A program made the position numbers and the translations under genes. Source: Alteromonas sp. MMG017 (lineage in GTDB: Bacteria; Pseudomonadota; Gammaproteobacteria; Enterobacterales; Alteromonadaceae). From it: a stretch of DNA of 64,000 bases. Shown here one piece after another: positions 1-9,145 of this stretch. The notes under the pieces were generated by a model. That model searched no databases. It was not told the DNA's origin and saw only the letters and a list, made by a program, of their open reading frames with translations. Within the stretch, counting starts at the first letter, position 1. Each line of letters opens with the position of its first letter. The stretch is from the NCBI RefSeq assembly GCF_018100795.1, contig NZ_JAGJDY010000010.1, forward strand, positions 124,001 to 188,000, read 5' to 3'.

Positions 1-36
1 TGACTTTTTAGTATCAATGACTTTTATATAACTCAT
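1..36 (-). CDS. 5' end of a further gene in the CHAT/sigma operon (partial)
   Basis: An ATG at 36-34 overlaps the TGA stop of the upstream lipoprotein gene (35-33) in an ATGA arrangement, and GAGGGG lies about 8 bases before it. Only about 12 codons are in the window (MSYIKVIDTKKS), so no function can be given. The overlap and ribosome site suggest translational coupling to the lipoprotein and that the operon continues beyond the window edge. Confidence 0.5.
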   Translation of the reverse strand, partial: MSYIKVIDTKKS

Positions 37-2213
37 TGCACTTTCCCCTCTTGTAAACCGTCAATTTTGGCTTTTATTTCCTCATAATTACTGAACTTCA
101 AATCGCTGTATTTTAATGTATTCCCCCCTGTAAACCGCTTAAGTGATTTGTTAATCGTCACTTTTGCTTGAGCGACTAAATCATCTACTTTATCTACATA
201 AAGTGTTGGGCAAATTGAATCTAGGTCACGCAGTGTTACGGTCAGTATGCCCTGACTAAAATTCGAGTAGGCTAACGTAAAATCGTCACCGCAATCTCCA
301 GCTTCCATTGGCGTGCGTAATGCACATTTTAGCCTTCCTACATCGTCATCGGCTTTGCAAACATCTGGTGTTGAGCTCAAGGCATTTGCTAAGCTTGCAT
401 GAGGCGTTAGCTTCTCGTTACTGGTAATGTTTTTACAATGTAGACTTTTTAGTAGAGGGTCGGTGGCGAGCTTCGCGAGCAATGCGCTTTTTACCGCCTC
501 TATATTCCTCGCTTCAGGGGGGAGAGAAAACTGACCGGCAAGCGCTATTTCTCCTGATATAGTGCTTCCTAATAACGCTGGGTTTTCCAAAACAATACCA
601 TTCGCATGTGTTCCCATTACTGGGTAGCCAATAACACCGAAGGTTTCATTCCATGTATTGGTTTTACTATTTTCGCAGTTTTTCAACGCGGCTTGTGCTA
701 TCTCTACATCGTTCGCCGCCCCTTTATTATTCGCTGTCTCATTTTTAACCGGCTCTTTAATCGATACATTAATAATGGCGTGCTGAGTGCTGCTGTCTTT
801 CACTTTAATCGTAAAGACTTCACCCGCCTTTGCCTCGCTAGTAAGCGTAACGATAATGCCTGAGCCTCCTGCCACCGTCGCAACATTTACCGAGGAGTTA
901 GGTGTTCTAGTCAACTGTGCGGTATAAGGCTTCGTTCCACCAGATACTTCAACAGTGGCCGTTTGAATAGTGCCCTGTGTGAATTCTAATGAGGAATGAT
1001 CGAGTTTTAGCTGGGTAGTAATATTATCAGTAAGGGCGCCACAAGATTTAAACGTAGTTTCATTTAAGTTGAGGGGCATCGCCAATAAACCATTTAATTC
1101 GCTGGCTCTTGCCAACATAATTTGACGCTTCGCTTGCATCTCTCCCATGGCAGCACTGATGTTAGAAATGACTTTTTCGTAAACGCCTATAATCGCATTT
1201 TTAACGTTCTCAGTATTCTCTGCGTTCTCTTTGGTTTTTTTATCGAAGTCCCCCATCGCCTGCGCTAACACTTCATTGATAACAGTATCCGTATTGGAAC
1301 CTTCCGCACTAGCGAGTGTGGTTTGTAGTATTTGAGCAAAGTCTAGCCCGGGCGTAAAATACTGTGCGTAATCGCTTAATGACGCTATATGAGTACTGAT
1401 GCTATCTGTACTCGCCAATGTTGATGTTAAGGCTTCGTCAACGGCGACACGAATATTATCCACTTGAGTAAACACTCTAGGCCCAATCGTGGACGACTTA
1501 GCAAGCAAGGTGTTGGTACTTTGAAGTAACTGTGCAGCGCGTTCTCTGTCGCTGTCTATCACCTTTAGCTGTGCTTGGGCTGCCGCTTTTAAGCTTTTGG
1601 TGGAATCATCGTAAAGGAAGAGTTGGTTCATGGTGTTGGTCAAGTCTCCGGCCGCTATGGCGTACTCGTCCATTGCGCTACGAAGCCGTTCGGCATTCTT
1701 TTGAATATGCTGATAATTGCTAGTAATTCCCACCATAGGGCTAACAATATCTTTTATGCACACCATTGCTCGCATACCAGCAATATACTGTGAACGCCTG
1801 CCAACATTTTCATTTGCCGTACCTAGTTGATAGGCTCCCGCGCCTAGTAAACCCGCGGCTTTAAAGGTATCTATATCGGCCTCGAATGATGCTAGACCTA
1901 ATGTTGCTGTGGTAAGTGCAATGAGCCCTTGGCTTAAGTCTTGGCTTTGCTTAGCATCTTCTAAGAGCTTTCTGCGGTAGCCATCGTACGTGTAATCAAC
2001 ATAATCCATTGCCCGCTGAAGTTCCACTTCGCTTGACTCACACATAGTGCACTCTCTTATGAATTCGGGGCGAGGATCTTCAACATAAGGAAAAGTAGTA
2101 CAGCCAAACAGAGAGCTTGCCAAAATACACACTGAGGATAATCGACTTGCGGTTTTATATCGGTTCAATGACTTGCCAAATTTGGCATAGCAATCGGAAT
2201 TAATCACGTTCAT
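33..2213 (-). CDS. Large predicted lipoprotein, unknown function
   Basis: A 726-residue protein with a lipoprotein signal: a hydrophobic stretch ends in LFGC, with the lipidated Cys at residue 38. I chose the ATG at 2213 because GAGGG stands four bases upstream; an upstream in-frame start at 2279 would add 22 residues unlike a signal peptide. The N-terminal two thirds are mostly helical and may form coiled coils. An Ig-like beta segment around residues 410-490 is followed by a Cys-containing C-terminal domain. I do not recognise the family. It is the fifth gene of a minus-strand operon behind a CHAT protein, ECF sigma factor, anti-sigma-like protein and a small lipoprotein, so it may be a surface or periplasmic component of that system (inference). 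Confidence 0.75.
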   Translation of the reverse strand: MNVINSDCYAKFGKSLNRYKTASRLSSVCILASSLFGCTTFPYVEDPRPEFIRECTMCESSEVELQRAMDYVDYTYDGYRRKLLEDAKQSQDLSQGLIALTTATLGLASFEADIDTFKAAGLLGAGAYQLGTANENVGRRSQYIAGMRAMVCIKDIVSPMVGITSNYQHIQKNAERLRSAMDEYAIAAGDLTNTMNQLFLYDDSTKSLKAAAQAQLKVIDSDRERAAQLLQSTNTLLAKSSTIGPRVFTQVDNIRVAVDEALTSTLASTDSISTHIASLSDYAQYFTPGLDFAQILQTTLASAEGSNTDTVINEVLAQAMGDFDKKTKENAENTENVKNAIIGVYEKVISNISAAMGEMQAKRQIMLARASELNGLLAMPLNLNETTFKSCGALTDNITTQLKLDHSSLEFTQGTIQTATVEVSGGTKPYTAQLTRTPNSSVNVATVAGGSGIIVTLTSEAKAGEVFTIKVKDSSTQHAIINVSIKEPVKNETANNKGAANDVEIAQAALKNCENSKTNTWNETFGVIGYPVMGTHANGIVLENPALLGSTISGEIALAGQFSLPPEARNIEAVKSALLAKLATDPLLKSLHCKNITSNEKLTPHASLANALSSTPDVCKADDDVGRLKCALRTPMEAGDCGDDFTLAYSNFSQGILTVTLRDLDSICPTLYVDKVDDLVAQAKVTINKSLKRFTGGNTLKYSDLKFSNYEEIKAKIDGLQEGKVQ

Positions 2214-2422
2214 GTTGCCCTCACAATCCATTTTTATTGGTATATGTGAGCTGTGCATGCACATTGATAATTCTCTCACCTAAATAATACTTTTATTTTC
2301 TAGGTGAGAGACAATACAAATGACGGGATAATAAAAAGAGGCTTTAGCTGAGCCAGGCTTAACTTCTAGCCCAGCGCAACTACAAAGTAAGAATACAGAT
2401 AGCTAGTTCGCGGTTGCGGTAC

Positions 2423-3094
2423 CTATGTACCTATACCACCACCATGGGTAGTATTGTGCTTCAGAACTTGATTTTTTCCTTTATCATGCGAGTGTGAACC
2501 ATCGCCATCGTGATTATGAGCTCCGTCATTACTAAATTGCTTATCTCTGTGAAAGATACGGTAAGTCATCGAATTTTTATCACCGTGATAAACGTATATC
2601 TGCATAGAATGGGGATGGTCTGTCACGAGTGGAGCAACTTCTGTTCCATGTTTCGGGTTATCTAATGTCGGTATATAGAGAACCGTGAAATTATCCGTTT
2701 CATAAACCTGATAGCAATTTCCGTTATAGCTGATGTCATCAATGCTATCTTGGTGAATTCCATTAACGTCTGTAAATCCAACACTAATCTTAGGTCTTGG
2801 CGTGTTGGGGGTTTCTGAATTTAACTCACAAGTATCTTCAAGCGCTAAAGCACCGCTACTTTTATCTAAAATTAGAGCTCCCAATGCGTTTTTTCGTTGT
2901 GATTGGGAGGCGCTATCCGCCTTAAGGGTAGTTTTATCATTACCTAAAAATTCGACCTTATAACTCGCTGTAACTTTCGATAACATGCATTCTACGTCAT
3001 CTTCGCACTTTTTATTGTCATGCGAACAGCCAAGTAATGTTAAAAGTAATAATGTCAGTCCTACACTTGATACCATTTTTTTGAATAAAGTCAT
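2423..3094 (-). CDS. Small lipoprotein with His-rich tail, unknown function
   Basis: A 223-residue protein with a clear lipobox (LTLLGC, Cys23). The C-terminal 35 residues carry a His/Asp-rich tail (AHNHDGDGSHSHD, then KHNTTHGGG) typical of sequences that bind transition metals, though binding is only inferred. AGGAG lies about ten bases before the ATG. It sits 23 bp downstream of the anti-sigma-like gene and about 200 bp upstream of the large lipoprotein gene in the same direction. No enzyme motif is visible. It could be a substrate, sensor or output of the neighbouring protease/sigma system. Confidence 0.75.
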   Translation of the reverse strand: MTLFKKMVSSVGLTLLLLTLLGCSHDNKKCEDDVECMLSKVTASYKVEFLGNDKTTLKADSASQSQRKNALGALILDKSSGALALEDTCELNSETPNTPRPKISVGFTDVNGIHQDSIDDISYNGNCYQVYETDNFTVLYIPTLDNPKHGTEVAPLVTDHPHSMQIYVYHGDKNSMTYRIFHRDKQFSNDGAHNHDGDGSHSHDKGKNQVLKHNTTHGGGIGT

Positions 3095-3117
3095 TAGGGT
3101 CCGCTCCTAGTCATTGA

Positions 3118-3744
3118 CTAATTAAATTGTATTAATCCACTATGCAGTGGTGTTTTTGTCATATCGTTGTAGCCCAACACTTCAAAATCGTATACTCCTG
3201 ATTCGACGTGCTGTAATCCCATGTTGATGAAAATTTCGCTTGTAGAGGTTAAATGTAAAGCGCTTGTCGTGAACATTTGCTCTCCTTTTTGATTAGTTAA
3301 CGTGAACCCATAACTGGGATAATCAAATTCAGGTATTTCAGTATCAACGTAGATTGCAAACACGAGCTGGCTGTCCGATTGAGTCACCTTAACCGCATCA
3401 AATTCTGAAGCTCGAACATTAGCCATTTCTAAGCGATAAACATTTAAATCGGGGTTTGGTGCTAAGCGCTGAGAGGTATTGAACGGCGTAGGCATTAACA
3501 AAACGAGAATCATTGCAGCTGCCGCGGCCCAAAGTGGTATAGGCTGCTTCCACATTCGAGATTTTTTTTGCATAGGCGTTATTTTCTCAACACTGTTTGC
3601 TTGCATTCCTTTGTACAAGCGCTCTGTAAGCTCTAGTTGATCTAAACACGCTTGGTTAGACAAAAAGTAAGCTTCAAACTCCGCTTCTTCACTCGGTGTC
3701 ATTCTACCTAGCACATACCGTTCTATTCTTTCATCTTGCTTCAC
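3118..3744 (-). CDS. Membrane anti-sigma-factor-like protein
   Basis: A 208-residue single-pass protein. The N-terminal ~50 residues (DERIERYVLGRMTPSEEAEF...) have the pattern of cytoplasmic anti-sigma domains without Cys zinc ligands. A transmembrane helix follows (PLWAAAAAMILVLLM, about residues 68-82), then a ~125-residue periplasmic domain rich in beta strands. I chose the GTG at 3744 because TTAGGAG lies eight bases before it; an upstream ATG at 3825 would add 27 residues with no ribosome site. It follows the ECF sigma gene by 113 bp, the usual sigma/anti-sigma order. Known anti-sigmas of this build are released by periplasmic proteolysis or conformational change; here the obvious protease candidate is the exported CHAT protein of the same operon (inference). 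Confidence 0.7.
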   Translation of the reverse strand: MKQDERIERYVLGRMTPSEEAEFEAYFLSNQACLDQLELTERLYKGMQANSVEKITPMQKKSRMWKQPIPLWAAAAAMILVLLMPTPFNTSQRLAPNPDLNVYRLEMANVRASEFDAVKVTQSDSQLVFAIYVDTEIPEFDYPSYGFTLTNQKGEQMFTTSALHLTSTSEIFINMGLQHVESGVYDFEVLGYNDMTKTPLHSGLIQFN

Positions 3745-3857
3745 TACGCAAACTCCTAACCATAAGTACTCTGGTTCTATTGTTTGTGAAATGCCTATGC
3801 TCTTGTGTACTAACTTCTTGTGCACTAACTAGGCTAAACCTCTCAGTGAAATTCATA

Positions 3858-4442
3858 TCAGTTATCTTCCATTACCGCTAACCACAGCGTTTTAAACCGC
3901 TGTTTACAGCGATAAAGCACATTGTCGAAATTTTTAGCGTTTACATTTAGCTCATTACAAATCATCTGCTTATCTTGTTCATGTATATAGTAACGATGGA
4001 GTAATTCTCTATCTCTCGAGGTATTCAGTTCTTTGATAACCGTTTGAACAAGCAAACCTAAATTATGTCGTTCTAGCGCATCCTCGGGCGATTGTGTCAA
4101 CGGAGCGGAATACTCAGACTCCAACGCTTCCCCCATACCCGTTTGTTGGCGCTTAACGTCACTTTTTCTAAAATGCATCAGTAGCTGATTTTTGGCCGTC
4201 TGAAGAATAAACGCTGACAACTTTGCTGGTTCACGTAGCTCATTATTTCGAATACGTTCAATAACGATACGCCACGTTTCTTGACTAATATCTGCGGTCA
4301 AATCAAGGTCGTGACACTTTCGCCGAAGCACAAAACGTAACCCCCTTTTATATCGCTCTATCATTTGTAATTCTGCGGCAGCATCACCCGCTAAAATCCC
4401 TTTCACTAAAGCGGTTGCAATAGCGCTCTCAGATTCAGTCAT
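3858..4442 (-). CDS. ECF-type RNA polymerase sigma factor
   Basis: A 194-residue sigma-70 family protein with region 2 (LDLTADISQETWRIVIERI, about residues 46-65, in the DNA-melting and -10 recognition part) and a C-terminal region 4 helix-turn-helix (about residues 130-185, EQDKQMICNELNVNAKNFDN). It lacks regions 1 and 3, as ECF sigmas do. Its ATG overlaps the stop of the CHAT gene by four bases (ATGA), so the two are translationally coupled. It is followed by a membrane anti-sigma-like gene. Targets cannot be read from this window. Confidence 0.88.
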   Translation of the reverse strand: MTESESAIATALVKGILAGDAAAELQMIERYKRGLRFVLRRKCHDLDLTADISQETWRIVIERIRNNELREPAKLSAFILQTAKNQLLMHFRKSDVKRQQTGMGEALESEYSAPLTQSPEDALERHNLGLLVQTVIKELNTSRDRELLHRYYIHEQDKQMICNELNVNAKNFDNVLYRCKQRFKTLWLAVMEDN

Positions 4443-7400
4443 GCCGCGTTACCATGTAAAACAAATCCCGCCCAGTAATAGGGCGATCGCCACGGGTGAG
4501 TTCCATTTTTTCTTTTGTGATTTTTCACCGCCACTTTCGCTTTTTCTAATGCTTCAGAGATAGGCAATTCGTGTTGTAGTAAATAACGATAAAACTCCTT
4601 CATCAGCATCGCGGTTGCATCGTCTTGTACTTGCCACAAACTGCCTATAACGCTATGAGCTCCAGCTTCGATGAAAGCACGGGTTAAGCCAAGCATGCCT
4701 TCGCCCTCTATTAAGTGTCCTTGGGTAGTTTCGCAACCGCTTAACACAACAAGTTGAGCCTTGAGCCTAAGCCGCCTAATTTCTGAGGCAAACAGCAAAT
4801 TGTCGGCACTTGAAGCATTTGATAAAACGAGTCCGCCCAATTCAGGCACGTGATTATTTGCCAGCCCATGTGTCGCCATATGCACAATATTAAAGGTAGA
4901 TAAATCTAATTCTACTAACGCTTGTTTACTGGCGTTACCTTTGTTTAGAAGGGTTATCGGTTGAGCAGAGAACGCGTTTATGTAACTTGCCTCTTTTGCT
5001 GTATAAGGCAATGAAGAAGACTGAAAACCATAGGTTAGCGGGCTGTTTTGGCCTTTTGGCATGGTCTTCATTAAAGGGTTTGCCACAACAAGAATACTGC
5101 CTTCATCCACAGCCGTAGCGAAATTGTCTTTTCTCGAATCTACTATGTTTTGCAAAGAATGTTGATAGCTTACTGACCACCCATTCTGCGCGGGGGAAGA
5201 TGCTGACAGTAACGAAAATGGTAAACGGGTTAACGCGCCATCCGGTATTACAATTAAGTTCGTTTTGCCTTTGAATAGATACTCTGCATTACTAGGAAAA
5301 AGTGTATTGCGTAGCTCTGCCACCTCTTTACGCATTTTACGCAAAGGCAGTTTTTGCGATATCACATTCAGTACAGCGCCCACACGTTCACTAAAAAAAC
5401 GCTCATGTTCACTCTTAAAGCTTACAATCTGCTGCTGATCAATAAACCACAACCTAGACTCCACTTCTGCGGTATCAATAAATAACACCACGTCATGCTC
5501 TGTTAAAGACTGCTGAAGTTGGGCCAATGATTTGGCCGAAAATTTAGCGGTAGACTGCGGAGCAACATAATTGTCACTCTCAAGCTGATATAAGGCTTCT
5601 GACAATACCCGTATCTCTCTAATGGTCTGTTTTCTCTGCTGTGTTTCAATTTGTGTACTAAGCTCAATCAATTTCACCTGCTGCTTTTGATTGAGCTTTT
5701 TTTGTTCACGTTGAATGTCATTATTAGTATTGTTGTCGCGGTAAAGCCCATACCCTATGGTGCGTGATCGCGCAGCCTCAGCAAGTAATAAGCTCTGCTC
5801 TGCAGAAAGTGAGTTATCAACACGAACCAGCAAACTGACCACCTTCTGATAGGTGGAGAAATACCCCCTGCGTAAATCGGTTCGCTTTATTTCTGAAAAA
5901 ATAGCATTTATTTGATCGCTAATATCACGGCCTATTTGTAGTGCAAGCACTGGGTCGAGGTGAGCTACTTCATTGGCATAGGCATATGTACTGTCTAATT
6001 GAGATAACGTAGAACGCGTTTGAATAAGTTTGCTCGTTCCTTTGTTAAAATAGGTCTCAGCACTTTTAACGTTACCCATGGATGCATGCAGCGTGGCCAT
6101 TTGTATTTGTGCTAAGCCGATTGACCGAATATCTTGCGTTTGCATTAGAACATTTAACGCATTTTGCTGATATTTCATTGCCTCATCTTTGCTACCAAGT
6201 AACGTAAGGGCATGCGCTAGATTTGAAGCAGCAATAGCATGCTCGTAATCCGTGGCAATTCCGTCAGTGTTAAACAAGTAACTCTCTATCCGCTCTTTCG
6301 CCTGTTGATGCTCTCCAAGCTGCATGTTGAGTAAACCAACAAAAAAGTCGATTTCACTCGCCCCCTTTGAGGCATTCAATTTAAAAAATCTGCGCTTTGC
6401 TATATCAAACGTATCCTTCGAATAAATATACTGCCCCGTTGCTTGCAGAAGCTTCGCTTTTTCTACATTAGCCCATGCATCTAAATATGCATGCTTAAAC
6501 CTACCGCTTAGCGTTAGCGCCTGTGTAACATGATGATTGGCTTGCTCGATATTGCCTAGTTGTCGATACACGCCCGAGAGTTTGATATGCAAGTTCGTGA
6601 TTGCGTAGTTATCTGAAACTTGAGTTGCTAATTTCTTGGCGAGAACGTATTGCTGCATGGCGTTGTTAAAATCGCCCGTGTGATAAAACAGCCACCCTAA
6701 AGAGGTCATGCTTTTAATAGCATTTGACACATCACCTTGTTCCAAGAAAATTTTGCTGGTTTCTTCAAACGCCGCTACAGCATTCAAATAGCTTCCTTTT
6801 TCAATTTCTATTGACGCTTCTAACTCTTTCGCCTCTGCATACAACAAGGGATAGTGCCCAGAATTTAGATGACCGAACACAATGCTTAAATACGCCACCG
6901 CGGTATCAAATTCACCTTTTTCATAAATATAGTAACTCGCTAAATCCATGTTAATTTTAATAAGGTAGGATTGGGGAATAGATGTCTGATGTAAAATACG
7001 TTTCAGTAAATCAGCTTGATTGTCGTATTCTCCAAGGTAGTGGCTCACTATGGATTGCATATAGGCACTGAAAATAATGAGAGAGTGATCTTCTAAAGAT
7101 GTTGCAATATTCTCTGCTTTTTCATAGTGCGAACGCACATCATGCAAGGCTTCTTTATACTCCATCTCTGCAAGCTGATTTTCTGCCACAGACCACGTTA
7201 ACGAAGCGAGTTGAATGGCATTGTAGAAATTCCTGTGAGCATCCAATCCGGTACCAATTGCACTAAAAAGGATATCGCTGCGACCTTGCGTTGGCGATGA
7301 TGCCGAAGTATCTATTTCAACGTAACAAATGACACAGTCGTTCGCATCGAAGAGTAGGTATTCAGGTTGTCTATAGGCGGCTGGAATATCAAGGGTGAGT

Positions 7401-7699
7401 AAGGGCTTGCTAGTTTTATTTTCAGTGCCATAAAGTGCTAAGCGAACATTTGCTACTGATTGCGTCGCTTTAATAAGCACTGTCACCCCCTTTGTAGGGA
7501 TAACTCTAAACGTTGCTTTTTCATTAAGGCTTAATTGAAAATCCGCCGTGGTAGCGTCCGATACTGTCACGGTGGGAATCAATGTATTTTCTTCCGCCCA
7601 TCCAGAGAAAGAAAACACAAAAAGCATAGAAATAAAGAAAGGGAAACCACATAGCAAAGCTACTGATCTTTTGAGAAAAGAGACGCTTAGAGTTTCCAT
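4439..7699 (-). CDS. Exported TPR-CHAT domain protease-like protein
   Basis: A 1086-residue protein. Residues about 12-36 form a hydrophobic export signal ending near GWA-EEN, so the body is probably periplasmic or membrane-anchored. Residues about 150-560 hold repeated TPR helices (such as LGWLFYHTGDFNNAMQQY). The C-terminal ~350 residues are a CHAT caspase-fold domain with the catalytic dyad visible: His944 in HMATHG and Cys989 in VLSGCETTQG, followed by the family-typical GSLWQVQDDAT. CHAT proteins are cysteine peptidases in several bacterial signalling and defence systems; most are cytoplasmic, so an exported one is notable. It heads the operon and overlaps the ECF sigma gene by 4 bp. Substrate unknown. 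Confidence 0.85.
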   Translation of the reverse strand: METLSVSFLKRSVALLCGFPFFISMLFVFSFSGWAEENTLIPTVTVSDATTADFQLSLNEKATFRVIPTKGVTVLIKATQSVANVRLALYGTENKTSKPLLTLDIPAAYRQPEYLLFDANDCVICYVEIDTSASSPTQGRSDILFSAIGTGLDAHRNFYNAIQLASLTWSVAENQLAEMEYKEALHDVRSHYEKAENIATSLEDHSLIIFSAYMQSIVSHYLGEYDNQADLLKRILHQTSIPQSYLIKINMDLASYYIYEKGEFDTAVAYLSIVFGHLNSGHYPLLYAEAKELEASIEIEKGSYLNAVAAFEETSKIFLEQGDVSNAIKSMTSLGWLFYHTGDFNNAMQQYVLAKKLATQVSDNYAITNLHIKLSGVYRQLGNIEQANHHVTQALTLSGRFKHAYLDAWANVEKAKLLQATGQYIYSKDTFDIAKRRFFKLNASKGASEIDFFVGLLNMQLGEHQQAKERIESYLFNTDGIATDYEHAIAASNLAHALTLLGSKDEAMKYQQNALNVLMQTQDIRSIGLAQIQMATLHASMGNVKSAETYFNKGTSKLIQTRSTLSQLDSTYAYANEVAHLDPVLALQIGRDISDQINAIFSEIKRTDLRRGYFSTYQKVVSLLVRVDNSLSAEQSLLLAEAARSRTIGYGLYRDNNTNNDIQREQKKLNQKQQVKLIELSTQIETQQRKQTIREIRVLSEALYQLESDNYVAPQSTAKFSAKSLAQLQQSLTEHDVVLFIDTAEVESRLWFIDQQQIVSFKSEHERFFSERVGAVLNVISQKLPLRKMRKEVAELRNTLFPSNAEYLFKGKTNLIVIPDGALTRLPFSLLSASSPAQNGWSVSYQHSLQNIVDSRKDNFATAVDEGSILVVANPLMKTMPKGQNSPLTYGFQSSSLPYTAKEASYINAFSAQPITLLNKGNASKQALVELDLSTFNIVHMATHGLANNHVPELGGLVLSNASSADNLLFASEIRRLRLKAQLVVLSGCETTQGHLIEGEGMLGLTRAFIEAGAHSVIGSLWQVQDDATAMLMKEFYRYLLQHELPISEALEKAKVAVKNHKRKNGTHPWRSPYYWAGFVLHGNAA

Positions 7700-7851
7700 A
7701 CATGCATTTACGCCACCAAAGTATTGTTCAAAAAATACACTAATTTATTTAAACACTCAAGTCGCCTTATATCAGCAGGTTTTAACACTCAGCGTTGGCT
7801 TTTCCTTTTTCTAACAAAACTGGCAGAACGTAAAATGCGTCTACCCTGTCT

Positions 7852-9060
7852 TTAAAAAGGCTCATCTATAGCTTTGCTAGGCTCAGTGAACCACACTGCG
7901 CCAGTGTCAGATACATAGAAGTGATCTTCTAAACGAATACCGAACTCATTAGGAACCACTATCATGGGCTCATTGCTAAAGCACATACCTAGTGCCAGAG
8001 GGTGTGGATTATTCTTCACCAAGTATGGCCACTCGTGAATGTCCATACCAATACCATGCCCTGTTCTATGGGGCAAACCAGGGAGATTATAATCTGGACC
8101 TAAGCCATCGGACGCTAAACTGTCTCGCGCGGCCTTATCAACATCTCCACAGGGTACGCCTAGCTTTACTGCATTAAATGCAGCGTACTGCGCGCGTCTT
8201 TCACTTTCCCACATCGCCTTTTGCTTCTCCGTTGGCTTACCAAAACAGTAGGTTCTCGTGATATCAGATAAATAACCATGCACCTTACAGCCGGTATCAA
8301 TAAGCACCAAGTCGTTATCTTTCAACACTTGCGGGTCTTTCACTCCATGTGGAAATGACGTTGCTTTACCAAAAAGTACAATGCAAAAATAATTGCCATT
8401 AGCGCCCACTTTTTTGTGGGCATCATTGATAAAGGCTTCCACTTCTGTGGTAGTAATCCCTTTATAGAGCATGCTGGCTGTAGCTTTATGCACTGCAAGG
8501 GTCATATCCATAGCACGCTGTATAAGTGCAAGCTCATTTACCGATTTGTGCATTCGGCAGTGGGCAGTAATCTCTGCGCCATTAATAATGCTGACGCCTT
8601 CAGGGAGGGCTTTATTAAACCCGTCAACAACGAAGAATTGGGTCGATTCATCTACCGCGAATTTCTTGCCACCAGCAGTATCAATTTCACCCAGTAAATG
8701 AGCAACCAGTGCATAAGGGCTTTCGTGCTCTTGCCATCCAATAATGTCGCCGTTTATCACTTTACGCTCTTCAAGGGAGTCAATTTCAAAATAAGGTGCT
8801 ACGTAGATAATATCGCCAAAGGCAGGAAGAATAGCGCCCACTAAACGCTCGCTGGCATACCACTGCATACCCGTAAAATAAGTTAAGTTAGTGCCGGCAT
8901 TAAGGTACAGCGCAGCAATACTATTTTGCTGCATATAGTGCTGAGCTTTATCTATTCGAGATAAGTATTCATTTTTTTGAATAGGCGCTAGATCGCTAGT
9001 CATATTTGAAAGACTGCCCAGTGCTTCTTCCTTTGTTTTCCCGCCAATAAGTGTTGTCAT
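7852..9060 (-). CDS. M24 family metallopeptidase (Xaa-Pro dipeptidase-like)
   Basis: A 402-residue pita-bread-fold peptidase without signal peptide, so cytoplasmic. An N-terminal creatinase-like domain (about 1-165) precedes the catalytic domain. The five metal ligands of the family are all visible: Asp in LIDTGC, Asp in SDITRT, His in HRTGHGIG, Glu in SNEPMI and Glu in IRLEDH. The expected role is removal of N-terminal residues before proline or cleavage of Xaa-Pro dipeptides with two divalent metals. It is transcribed alone, 85 bp downstream of the histidine-kinase gene on the same strand; no pathway link is evident. Confidence 0.88.
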   Translation of the reverse strand: MTTLIGGKTKEEALGSLSNMTSDLAPIQKNEYLSRIDKAQHYMQQNSIAALYLNAGTNLTYFTGMQWYASERLVGAILPAFGDIIYVAPYFEIDSLEERKVINGDIIGWQEHESPYALVAHLLGEIDTAGGKKFAVDESTQFFVVDGFNKALPEGVSIINGAEITAHCRMHKSVNELALIQRAMDMTLAVHKATASMLYKGITTTEVEAFINDAHKKVGANGNYFCIVLFGKATSFPHGVKDPQVLKDNDLVLIDTGCKVHGYLSDITRTYCFGKPTEKQKAMWESERRAQYAAFNAVKLGVPCGDVDKAARDSLASDGLGPDYNLPGLPHRTGHGIGMDIHEWPYLVKNNPHPLALGMCFSNEPMIVVPNEFGIRLEDHFYVSDTGAVWFTEPSKAIDEPF

Positions 9061-9145
9061 AACCTGCCCTTATAATTTTATTCGTCGATGAAGCAGGTGC
9101 ACTGTACAACACTGAAATAAAAAGTCGAGAATGCCAGTCAAAGGG

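Noticed and set aside
4439..7699. CRISPR type III-E (Craspase-like) system
   Set aside because: TPR-CHAT plus a sigma factor recalls it, but there is no repeat array, no Cas7-11 and the CHAT protein has an export signal.
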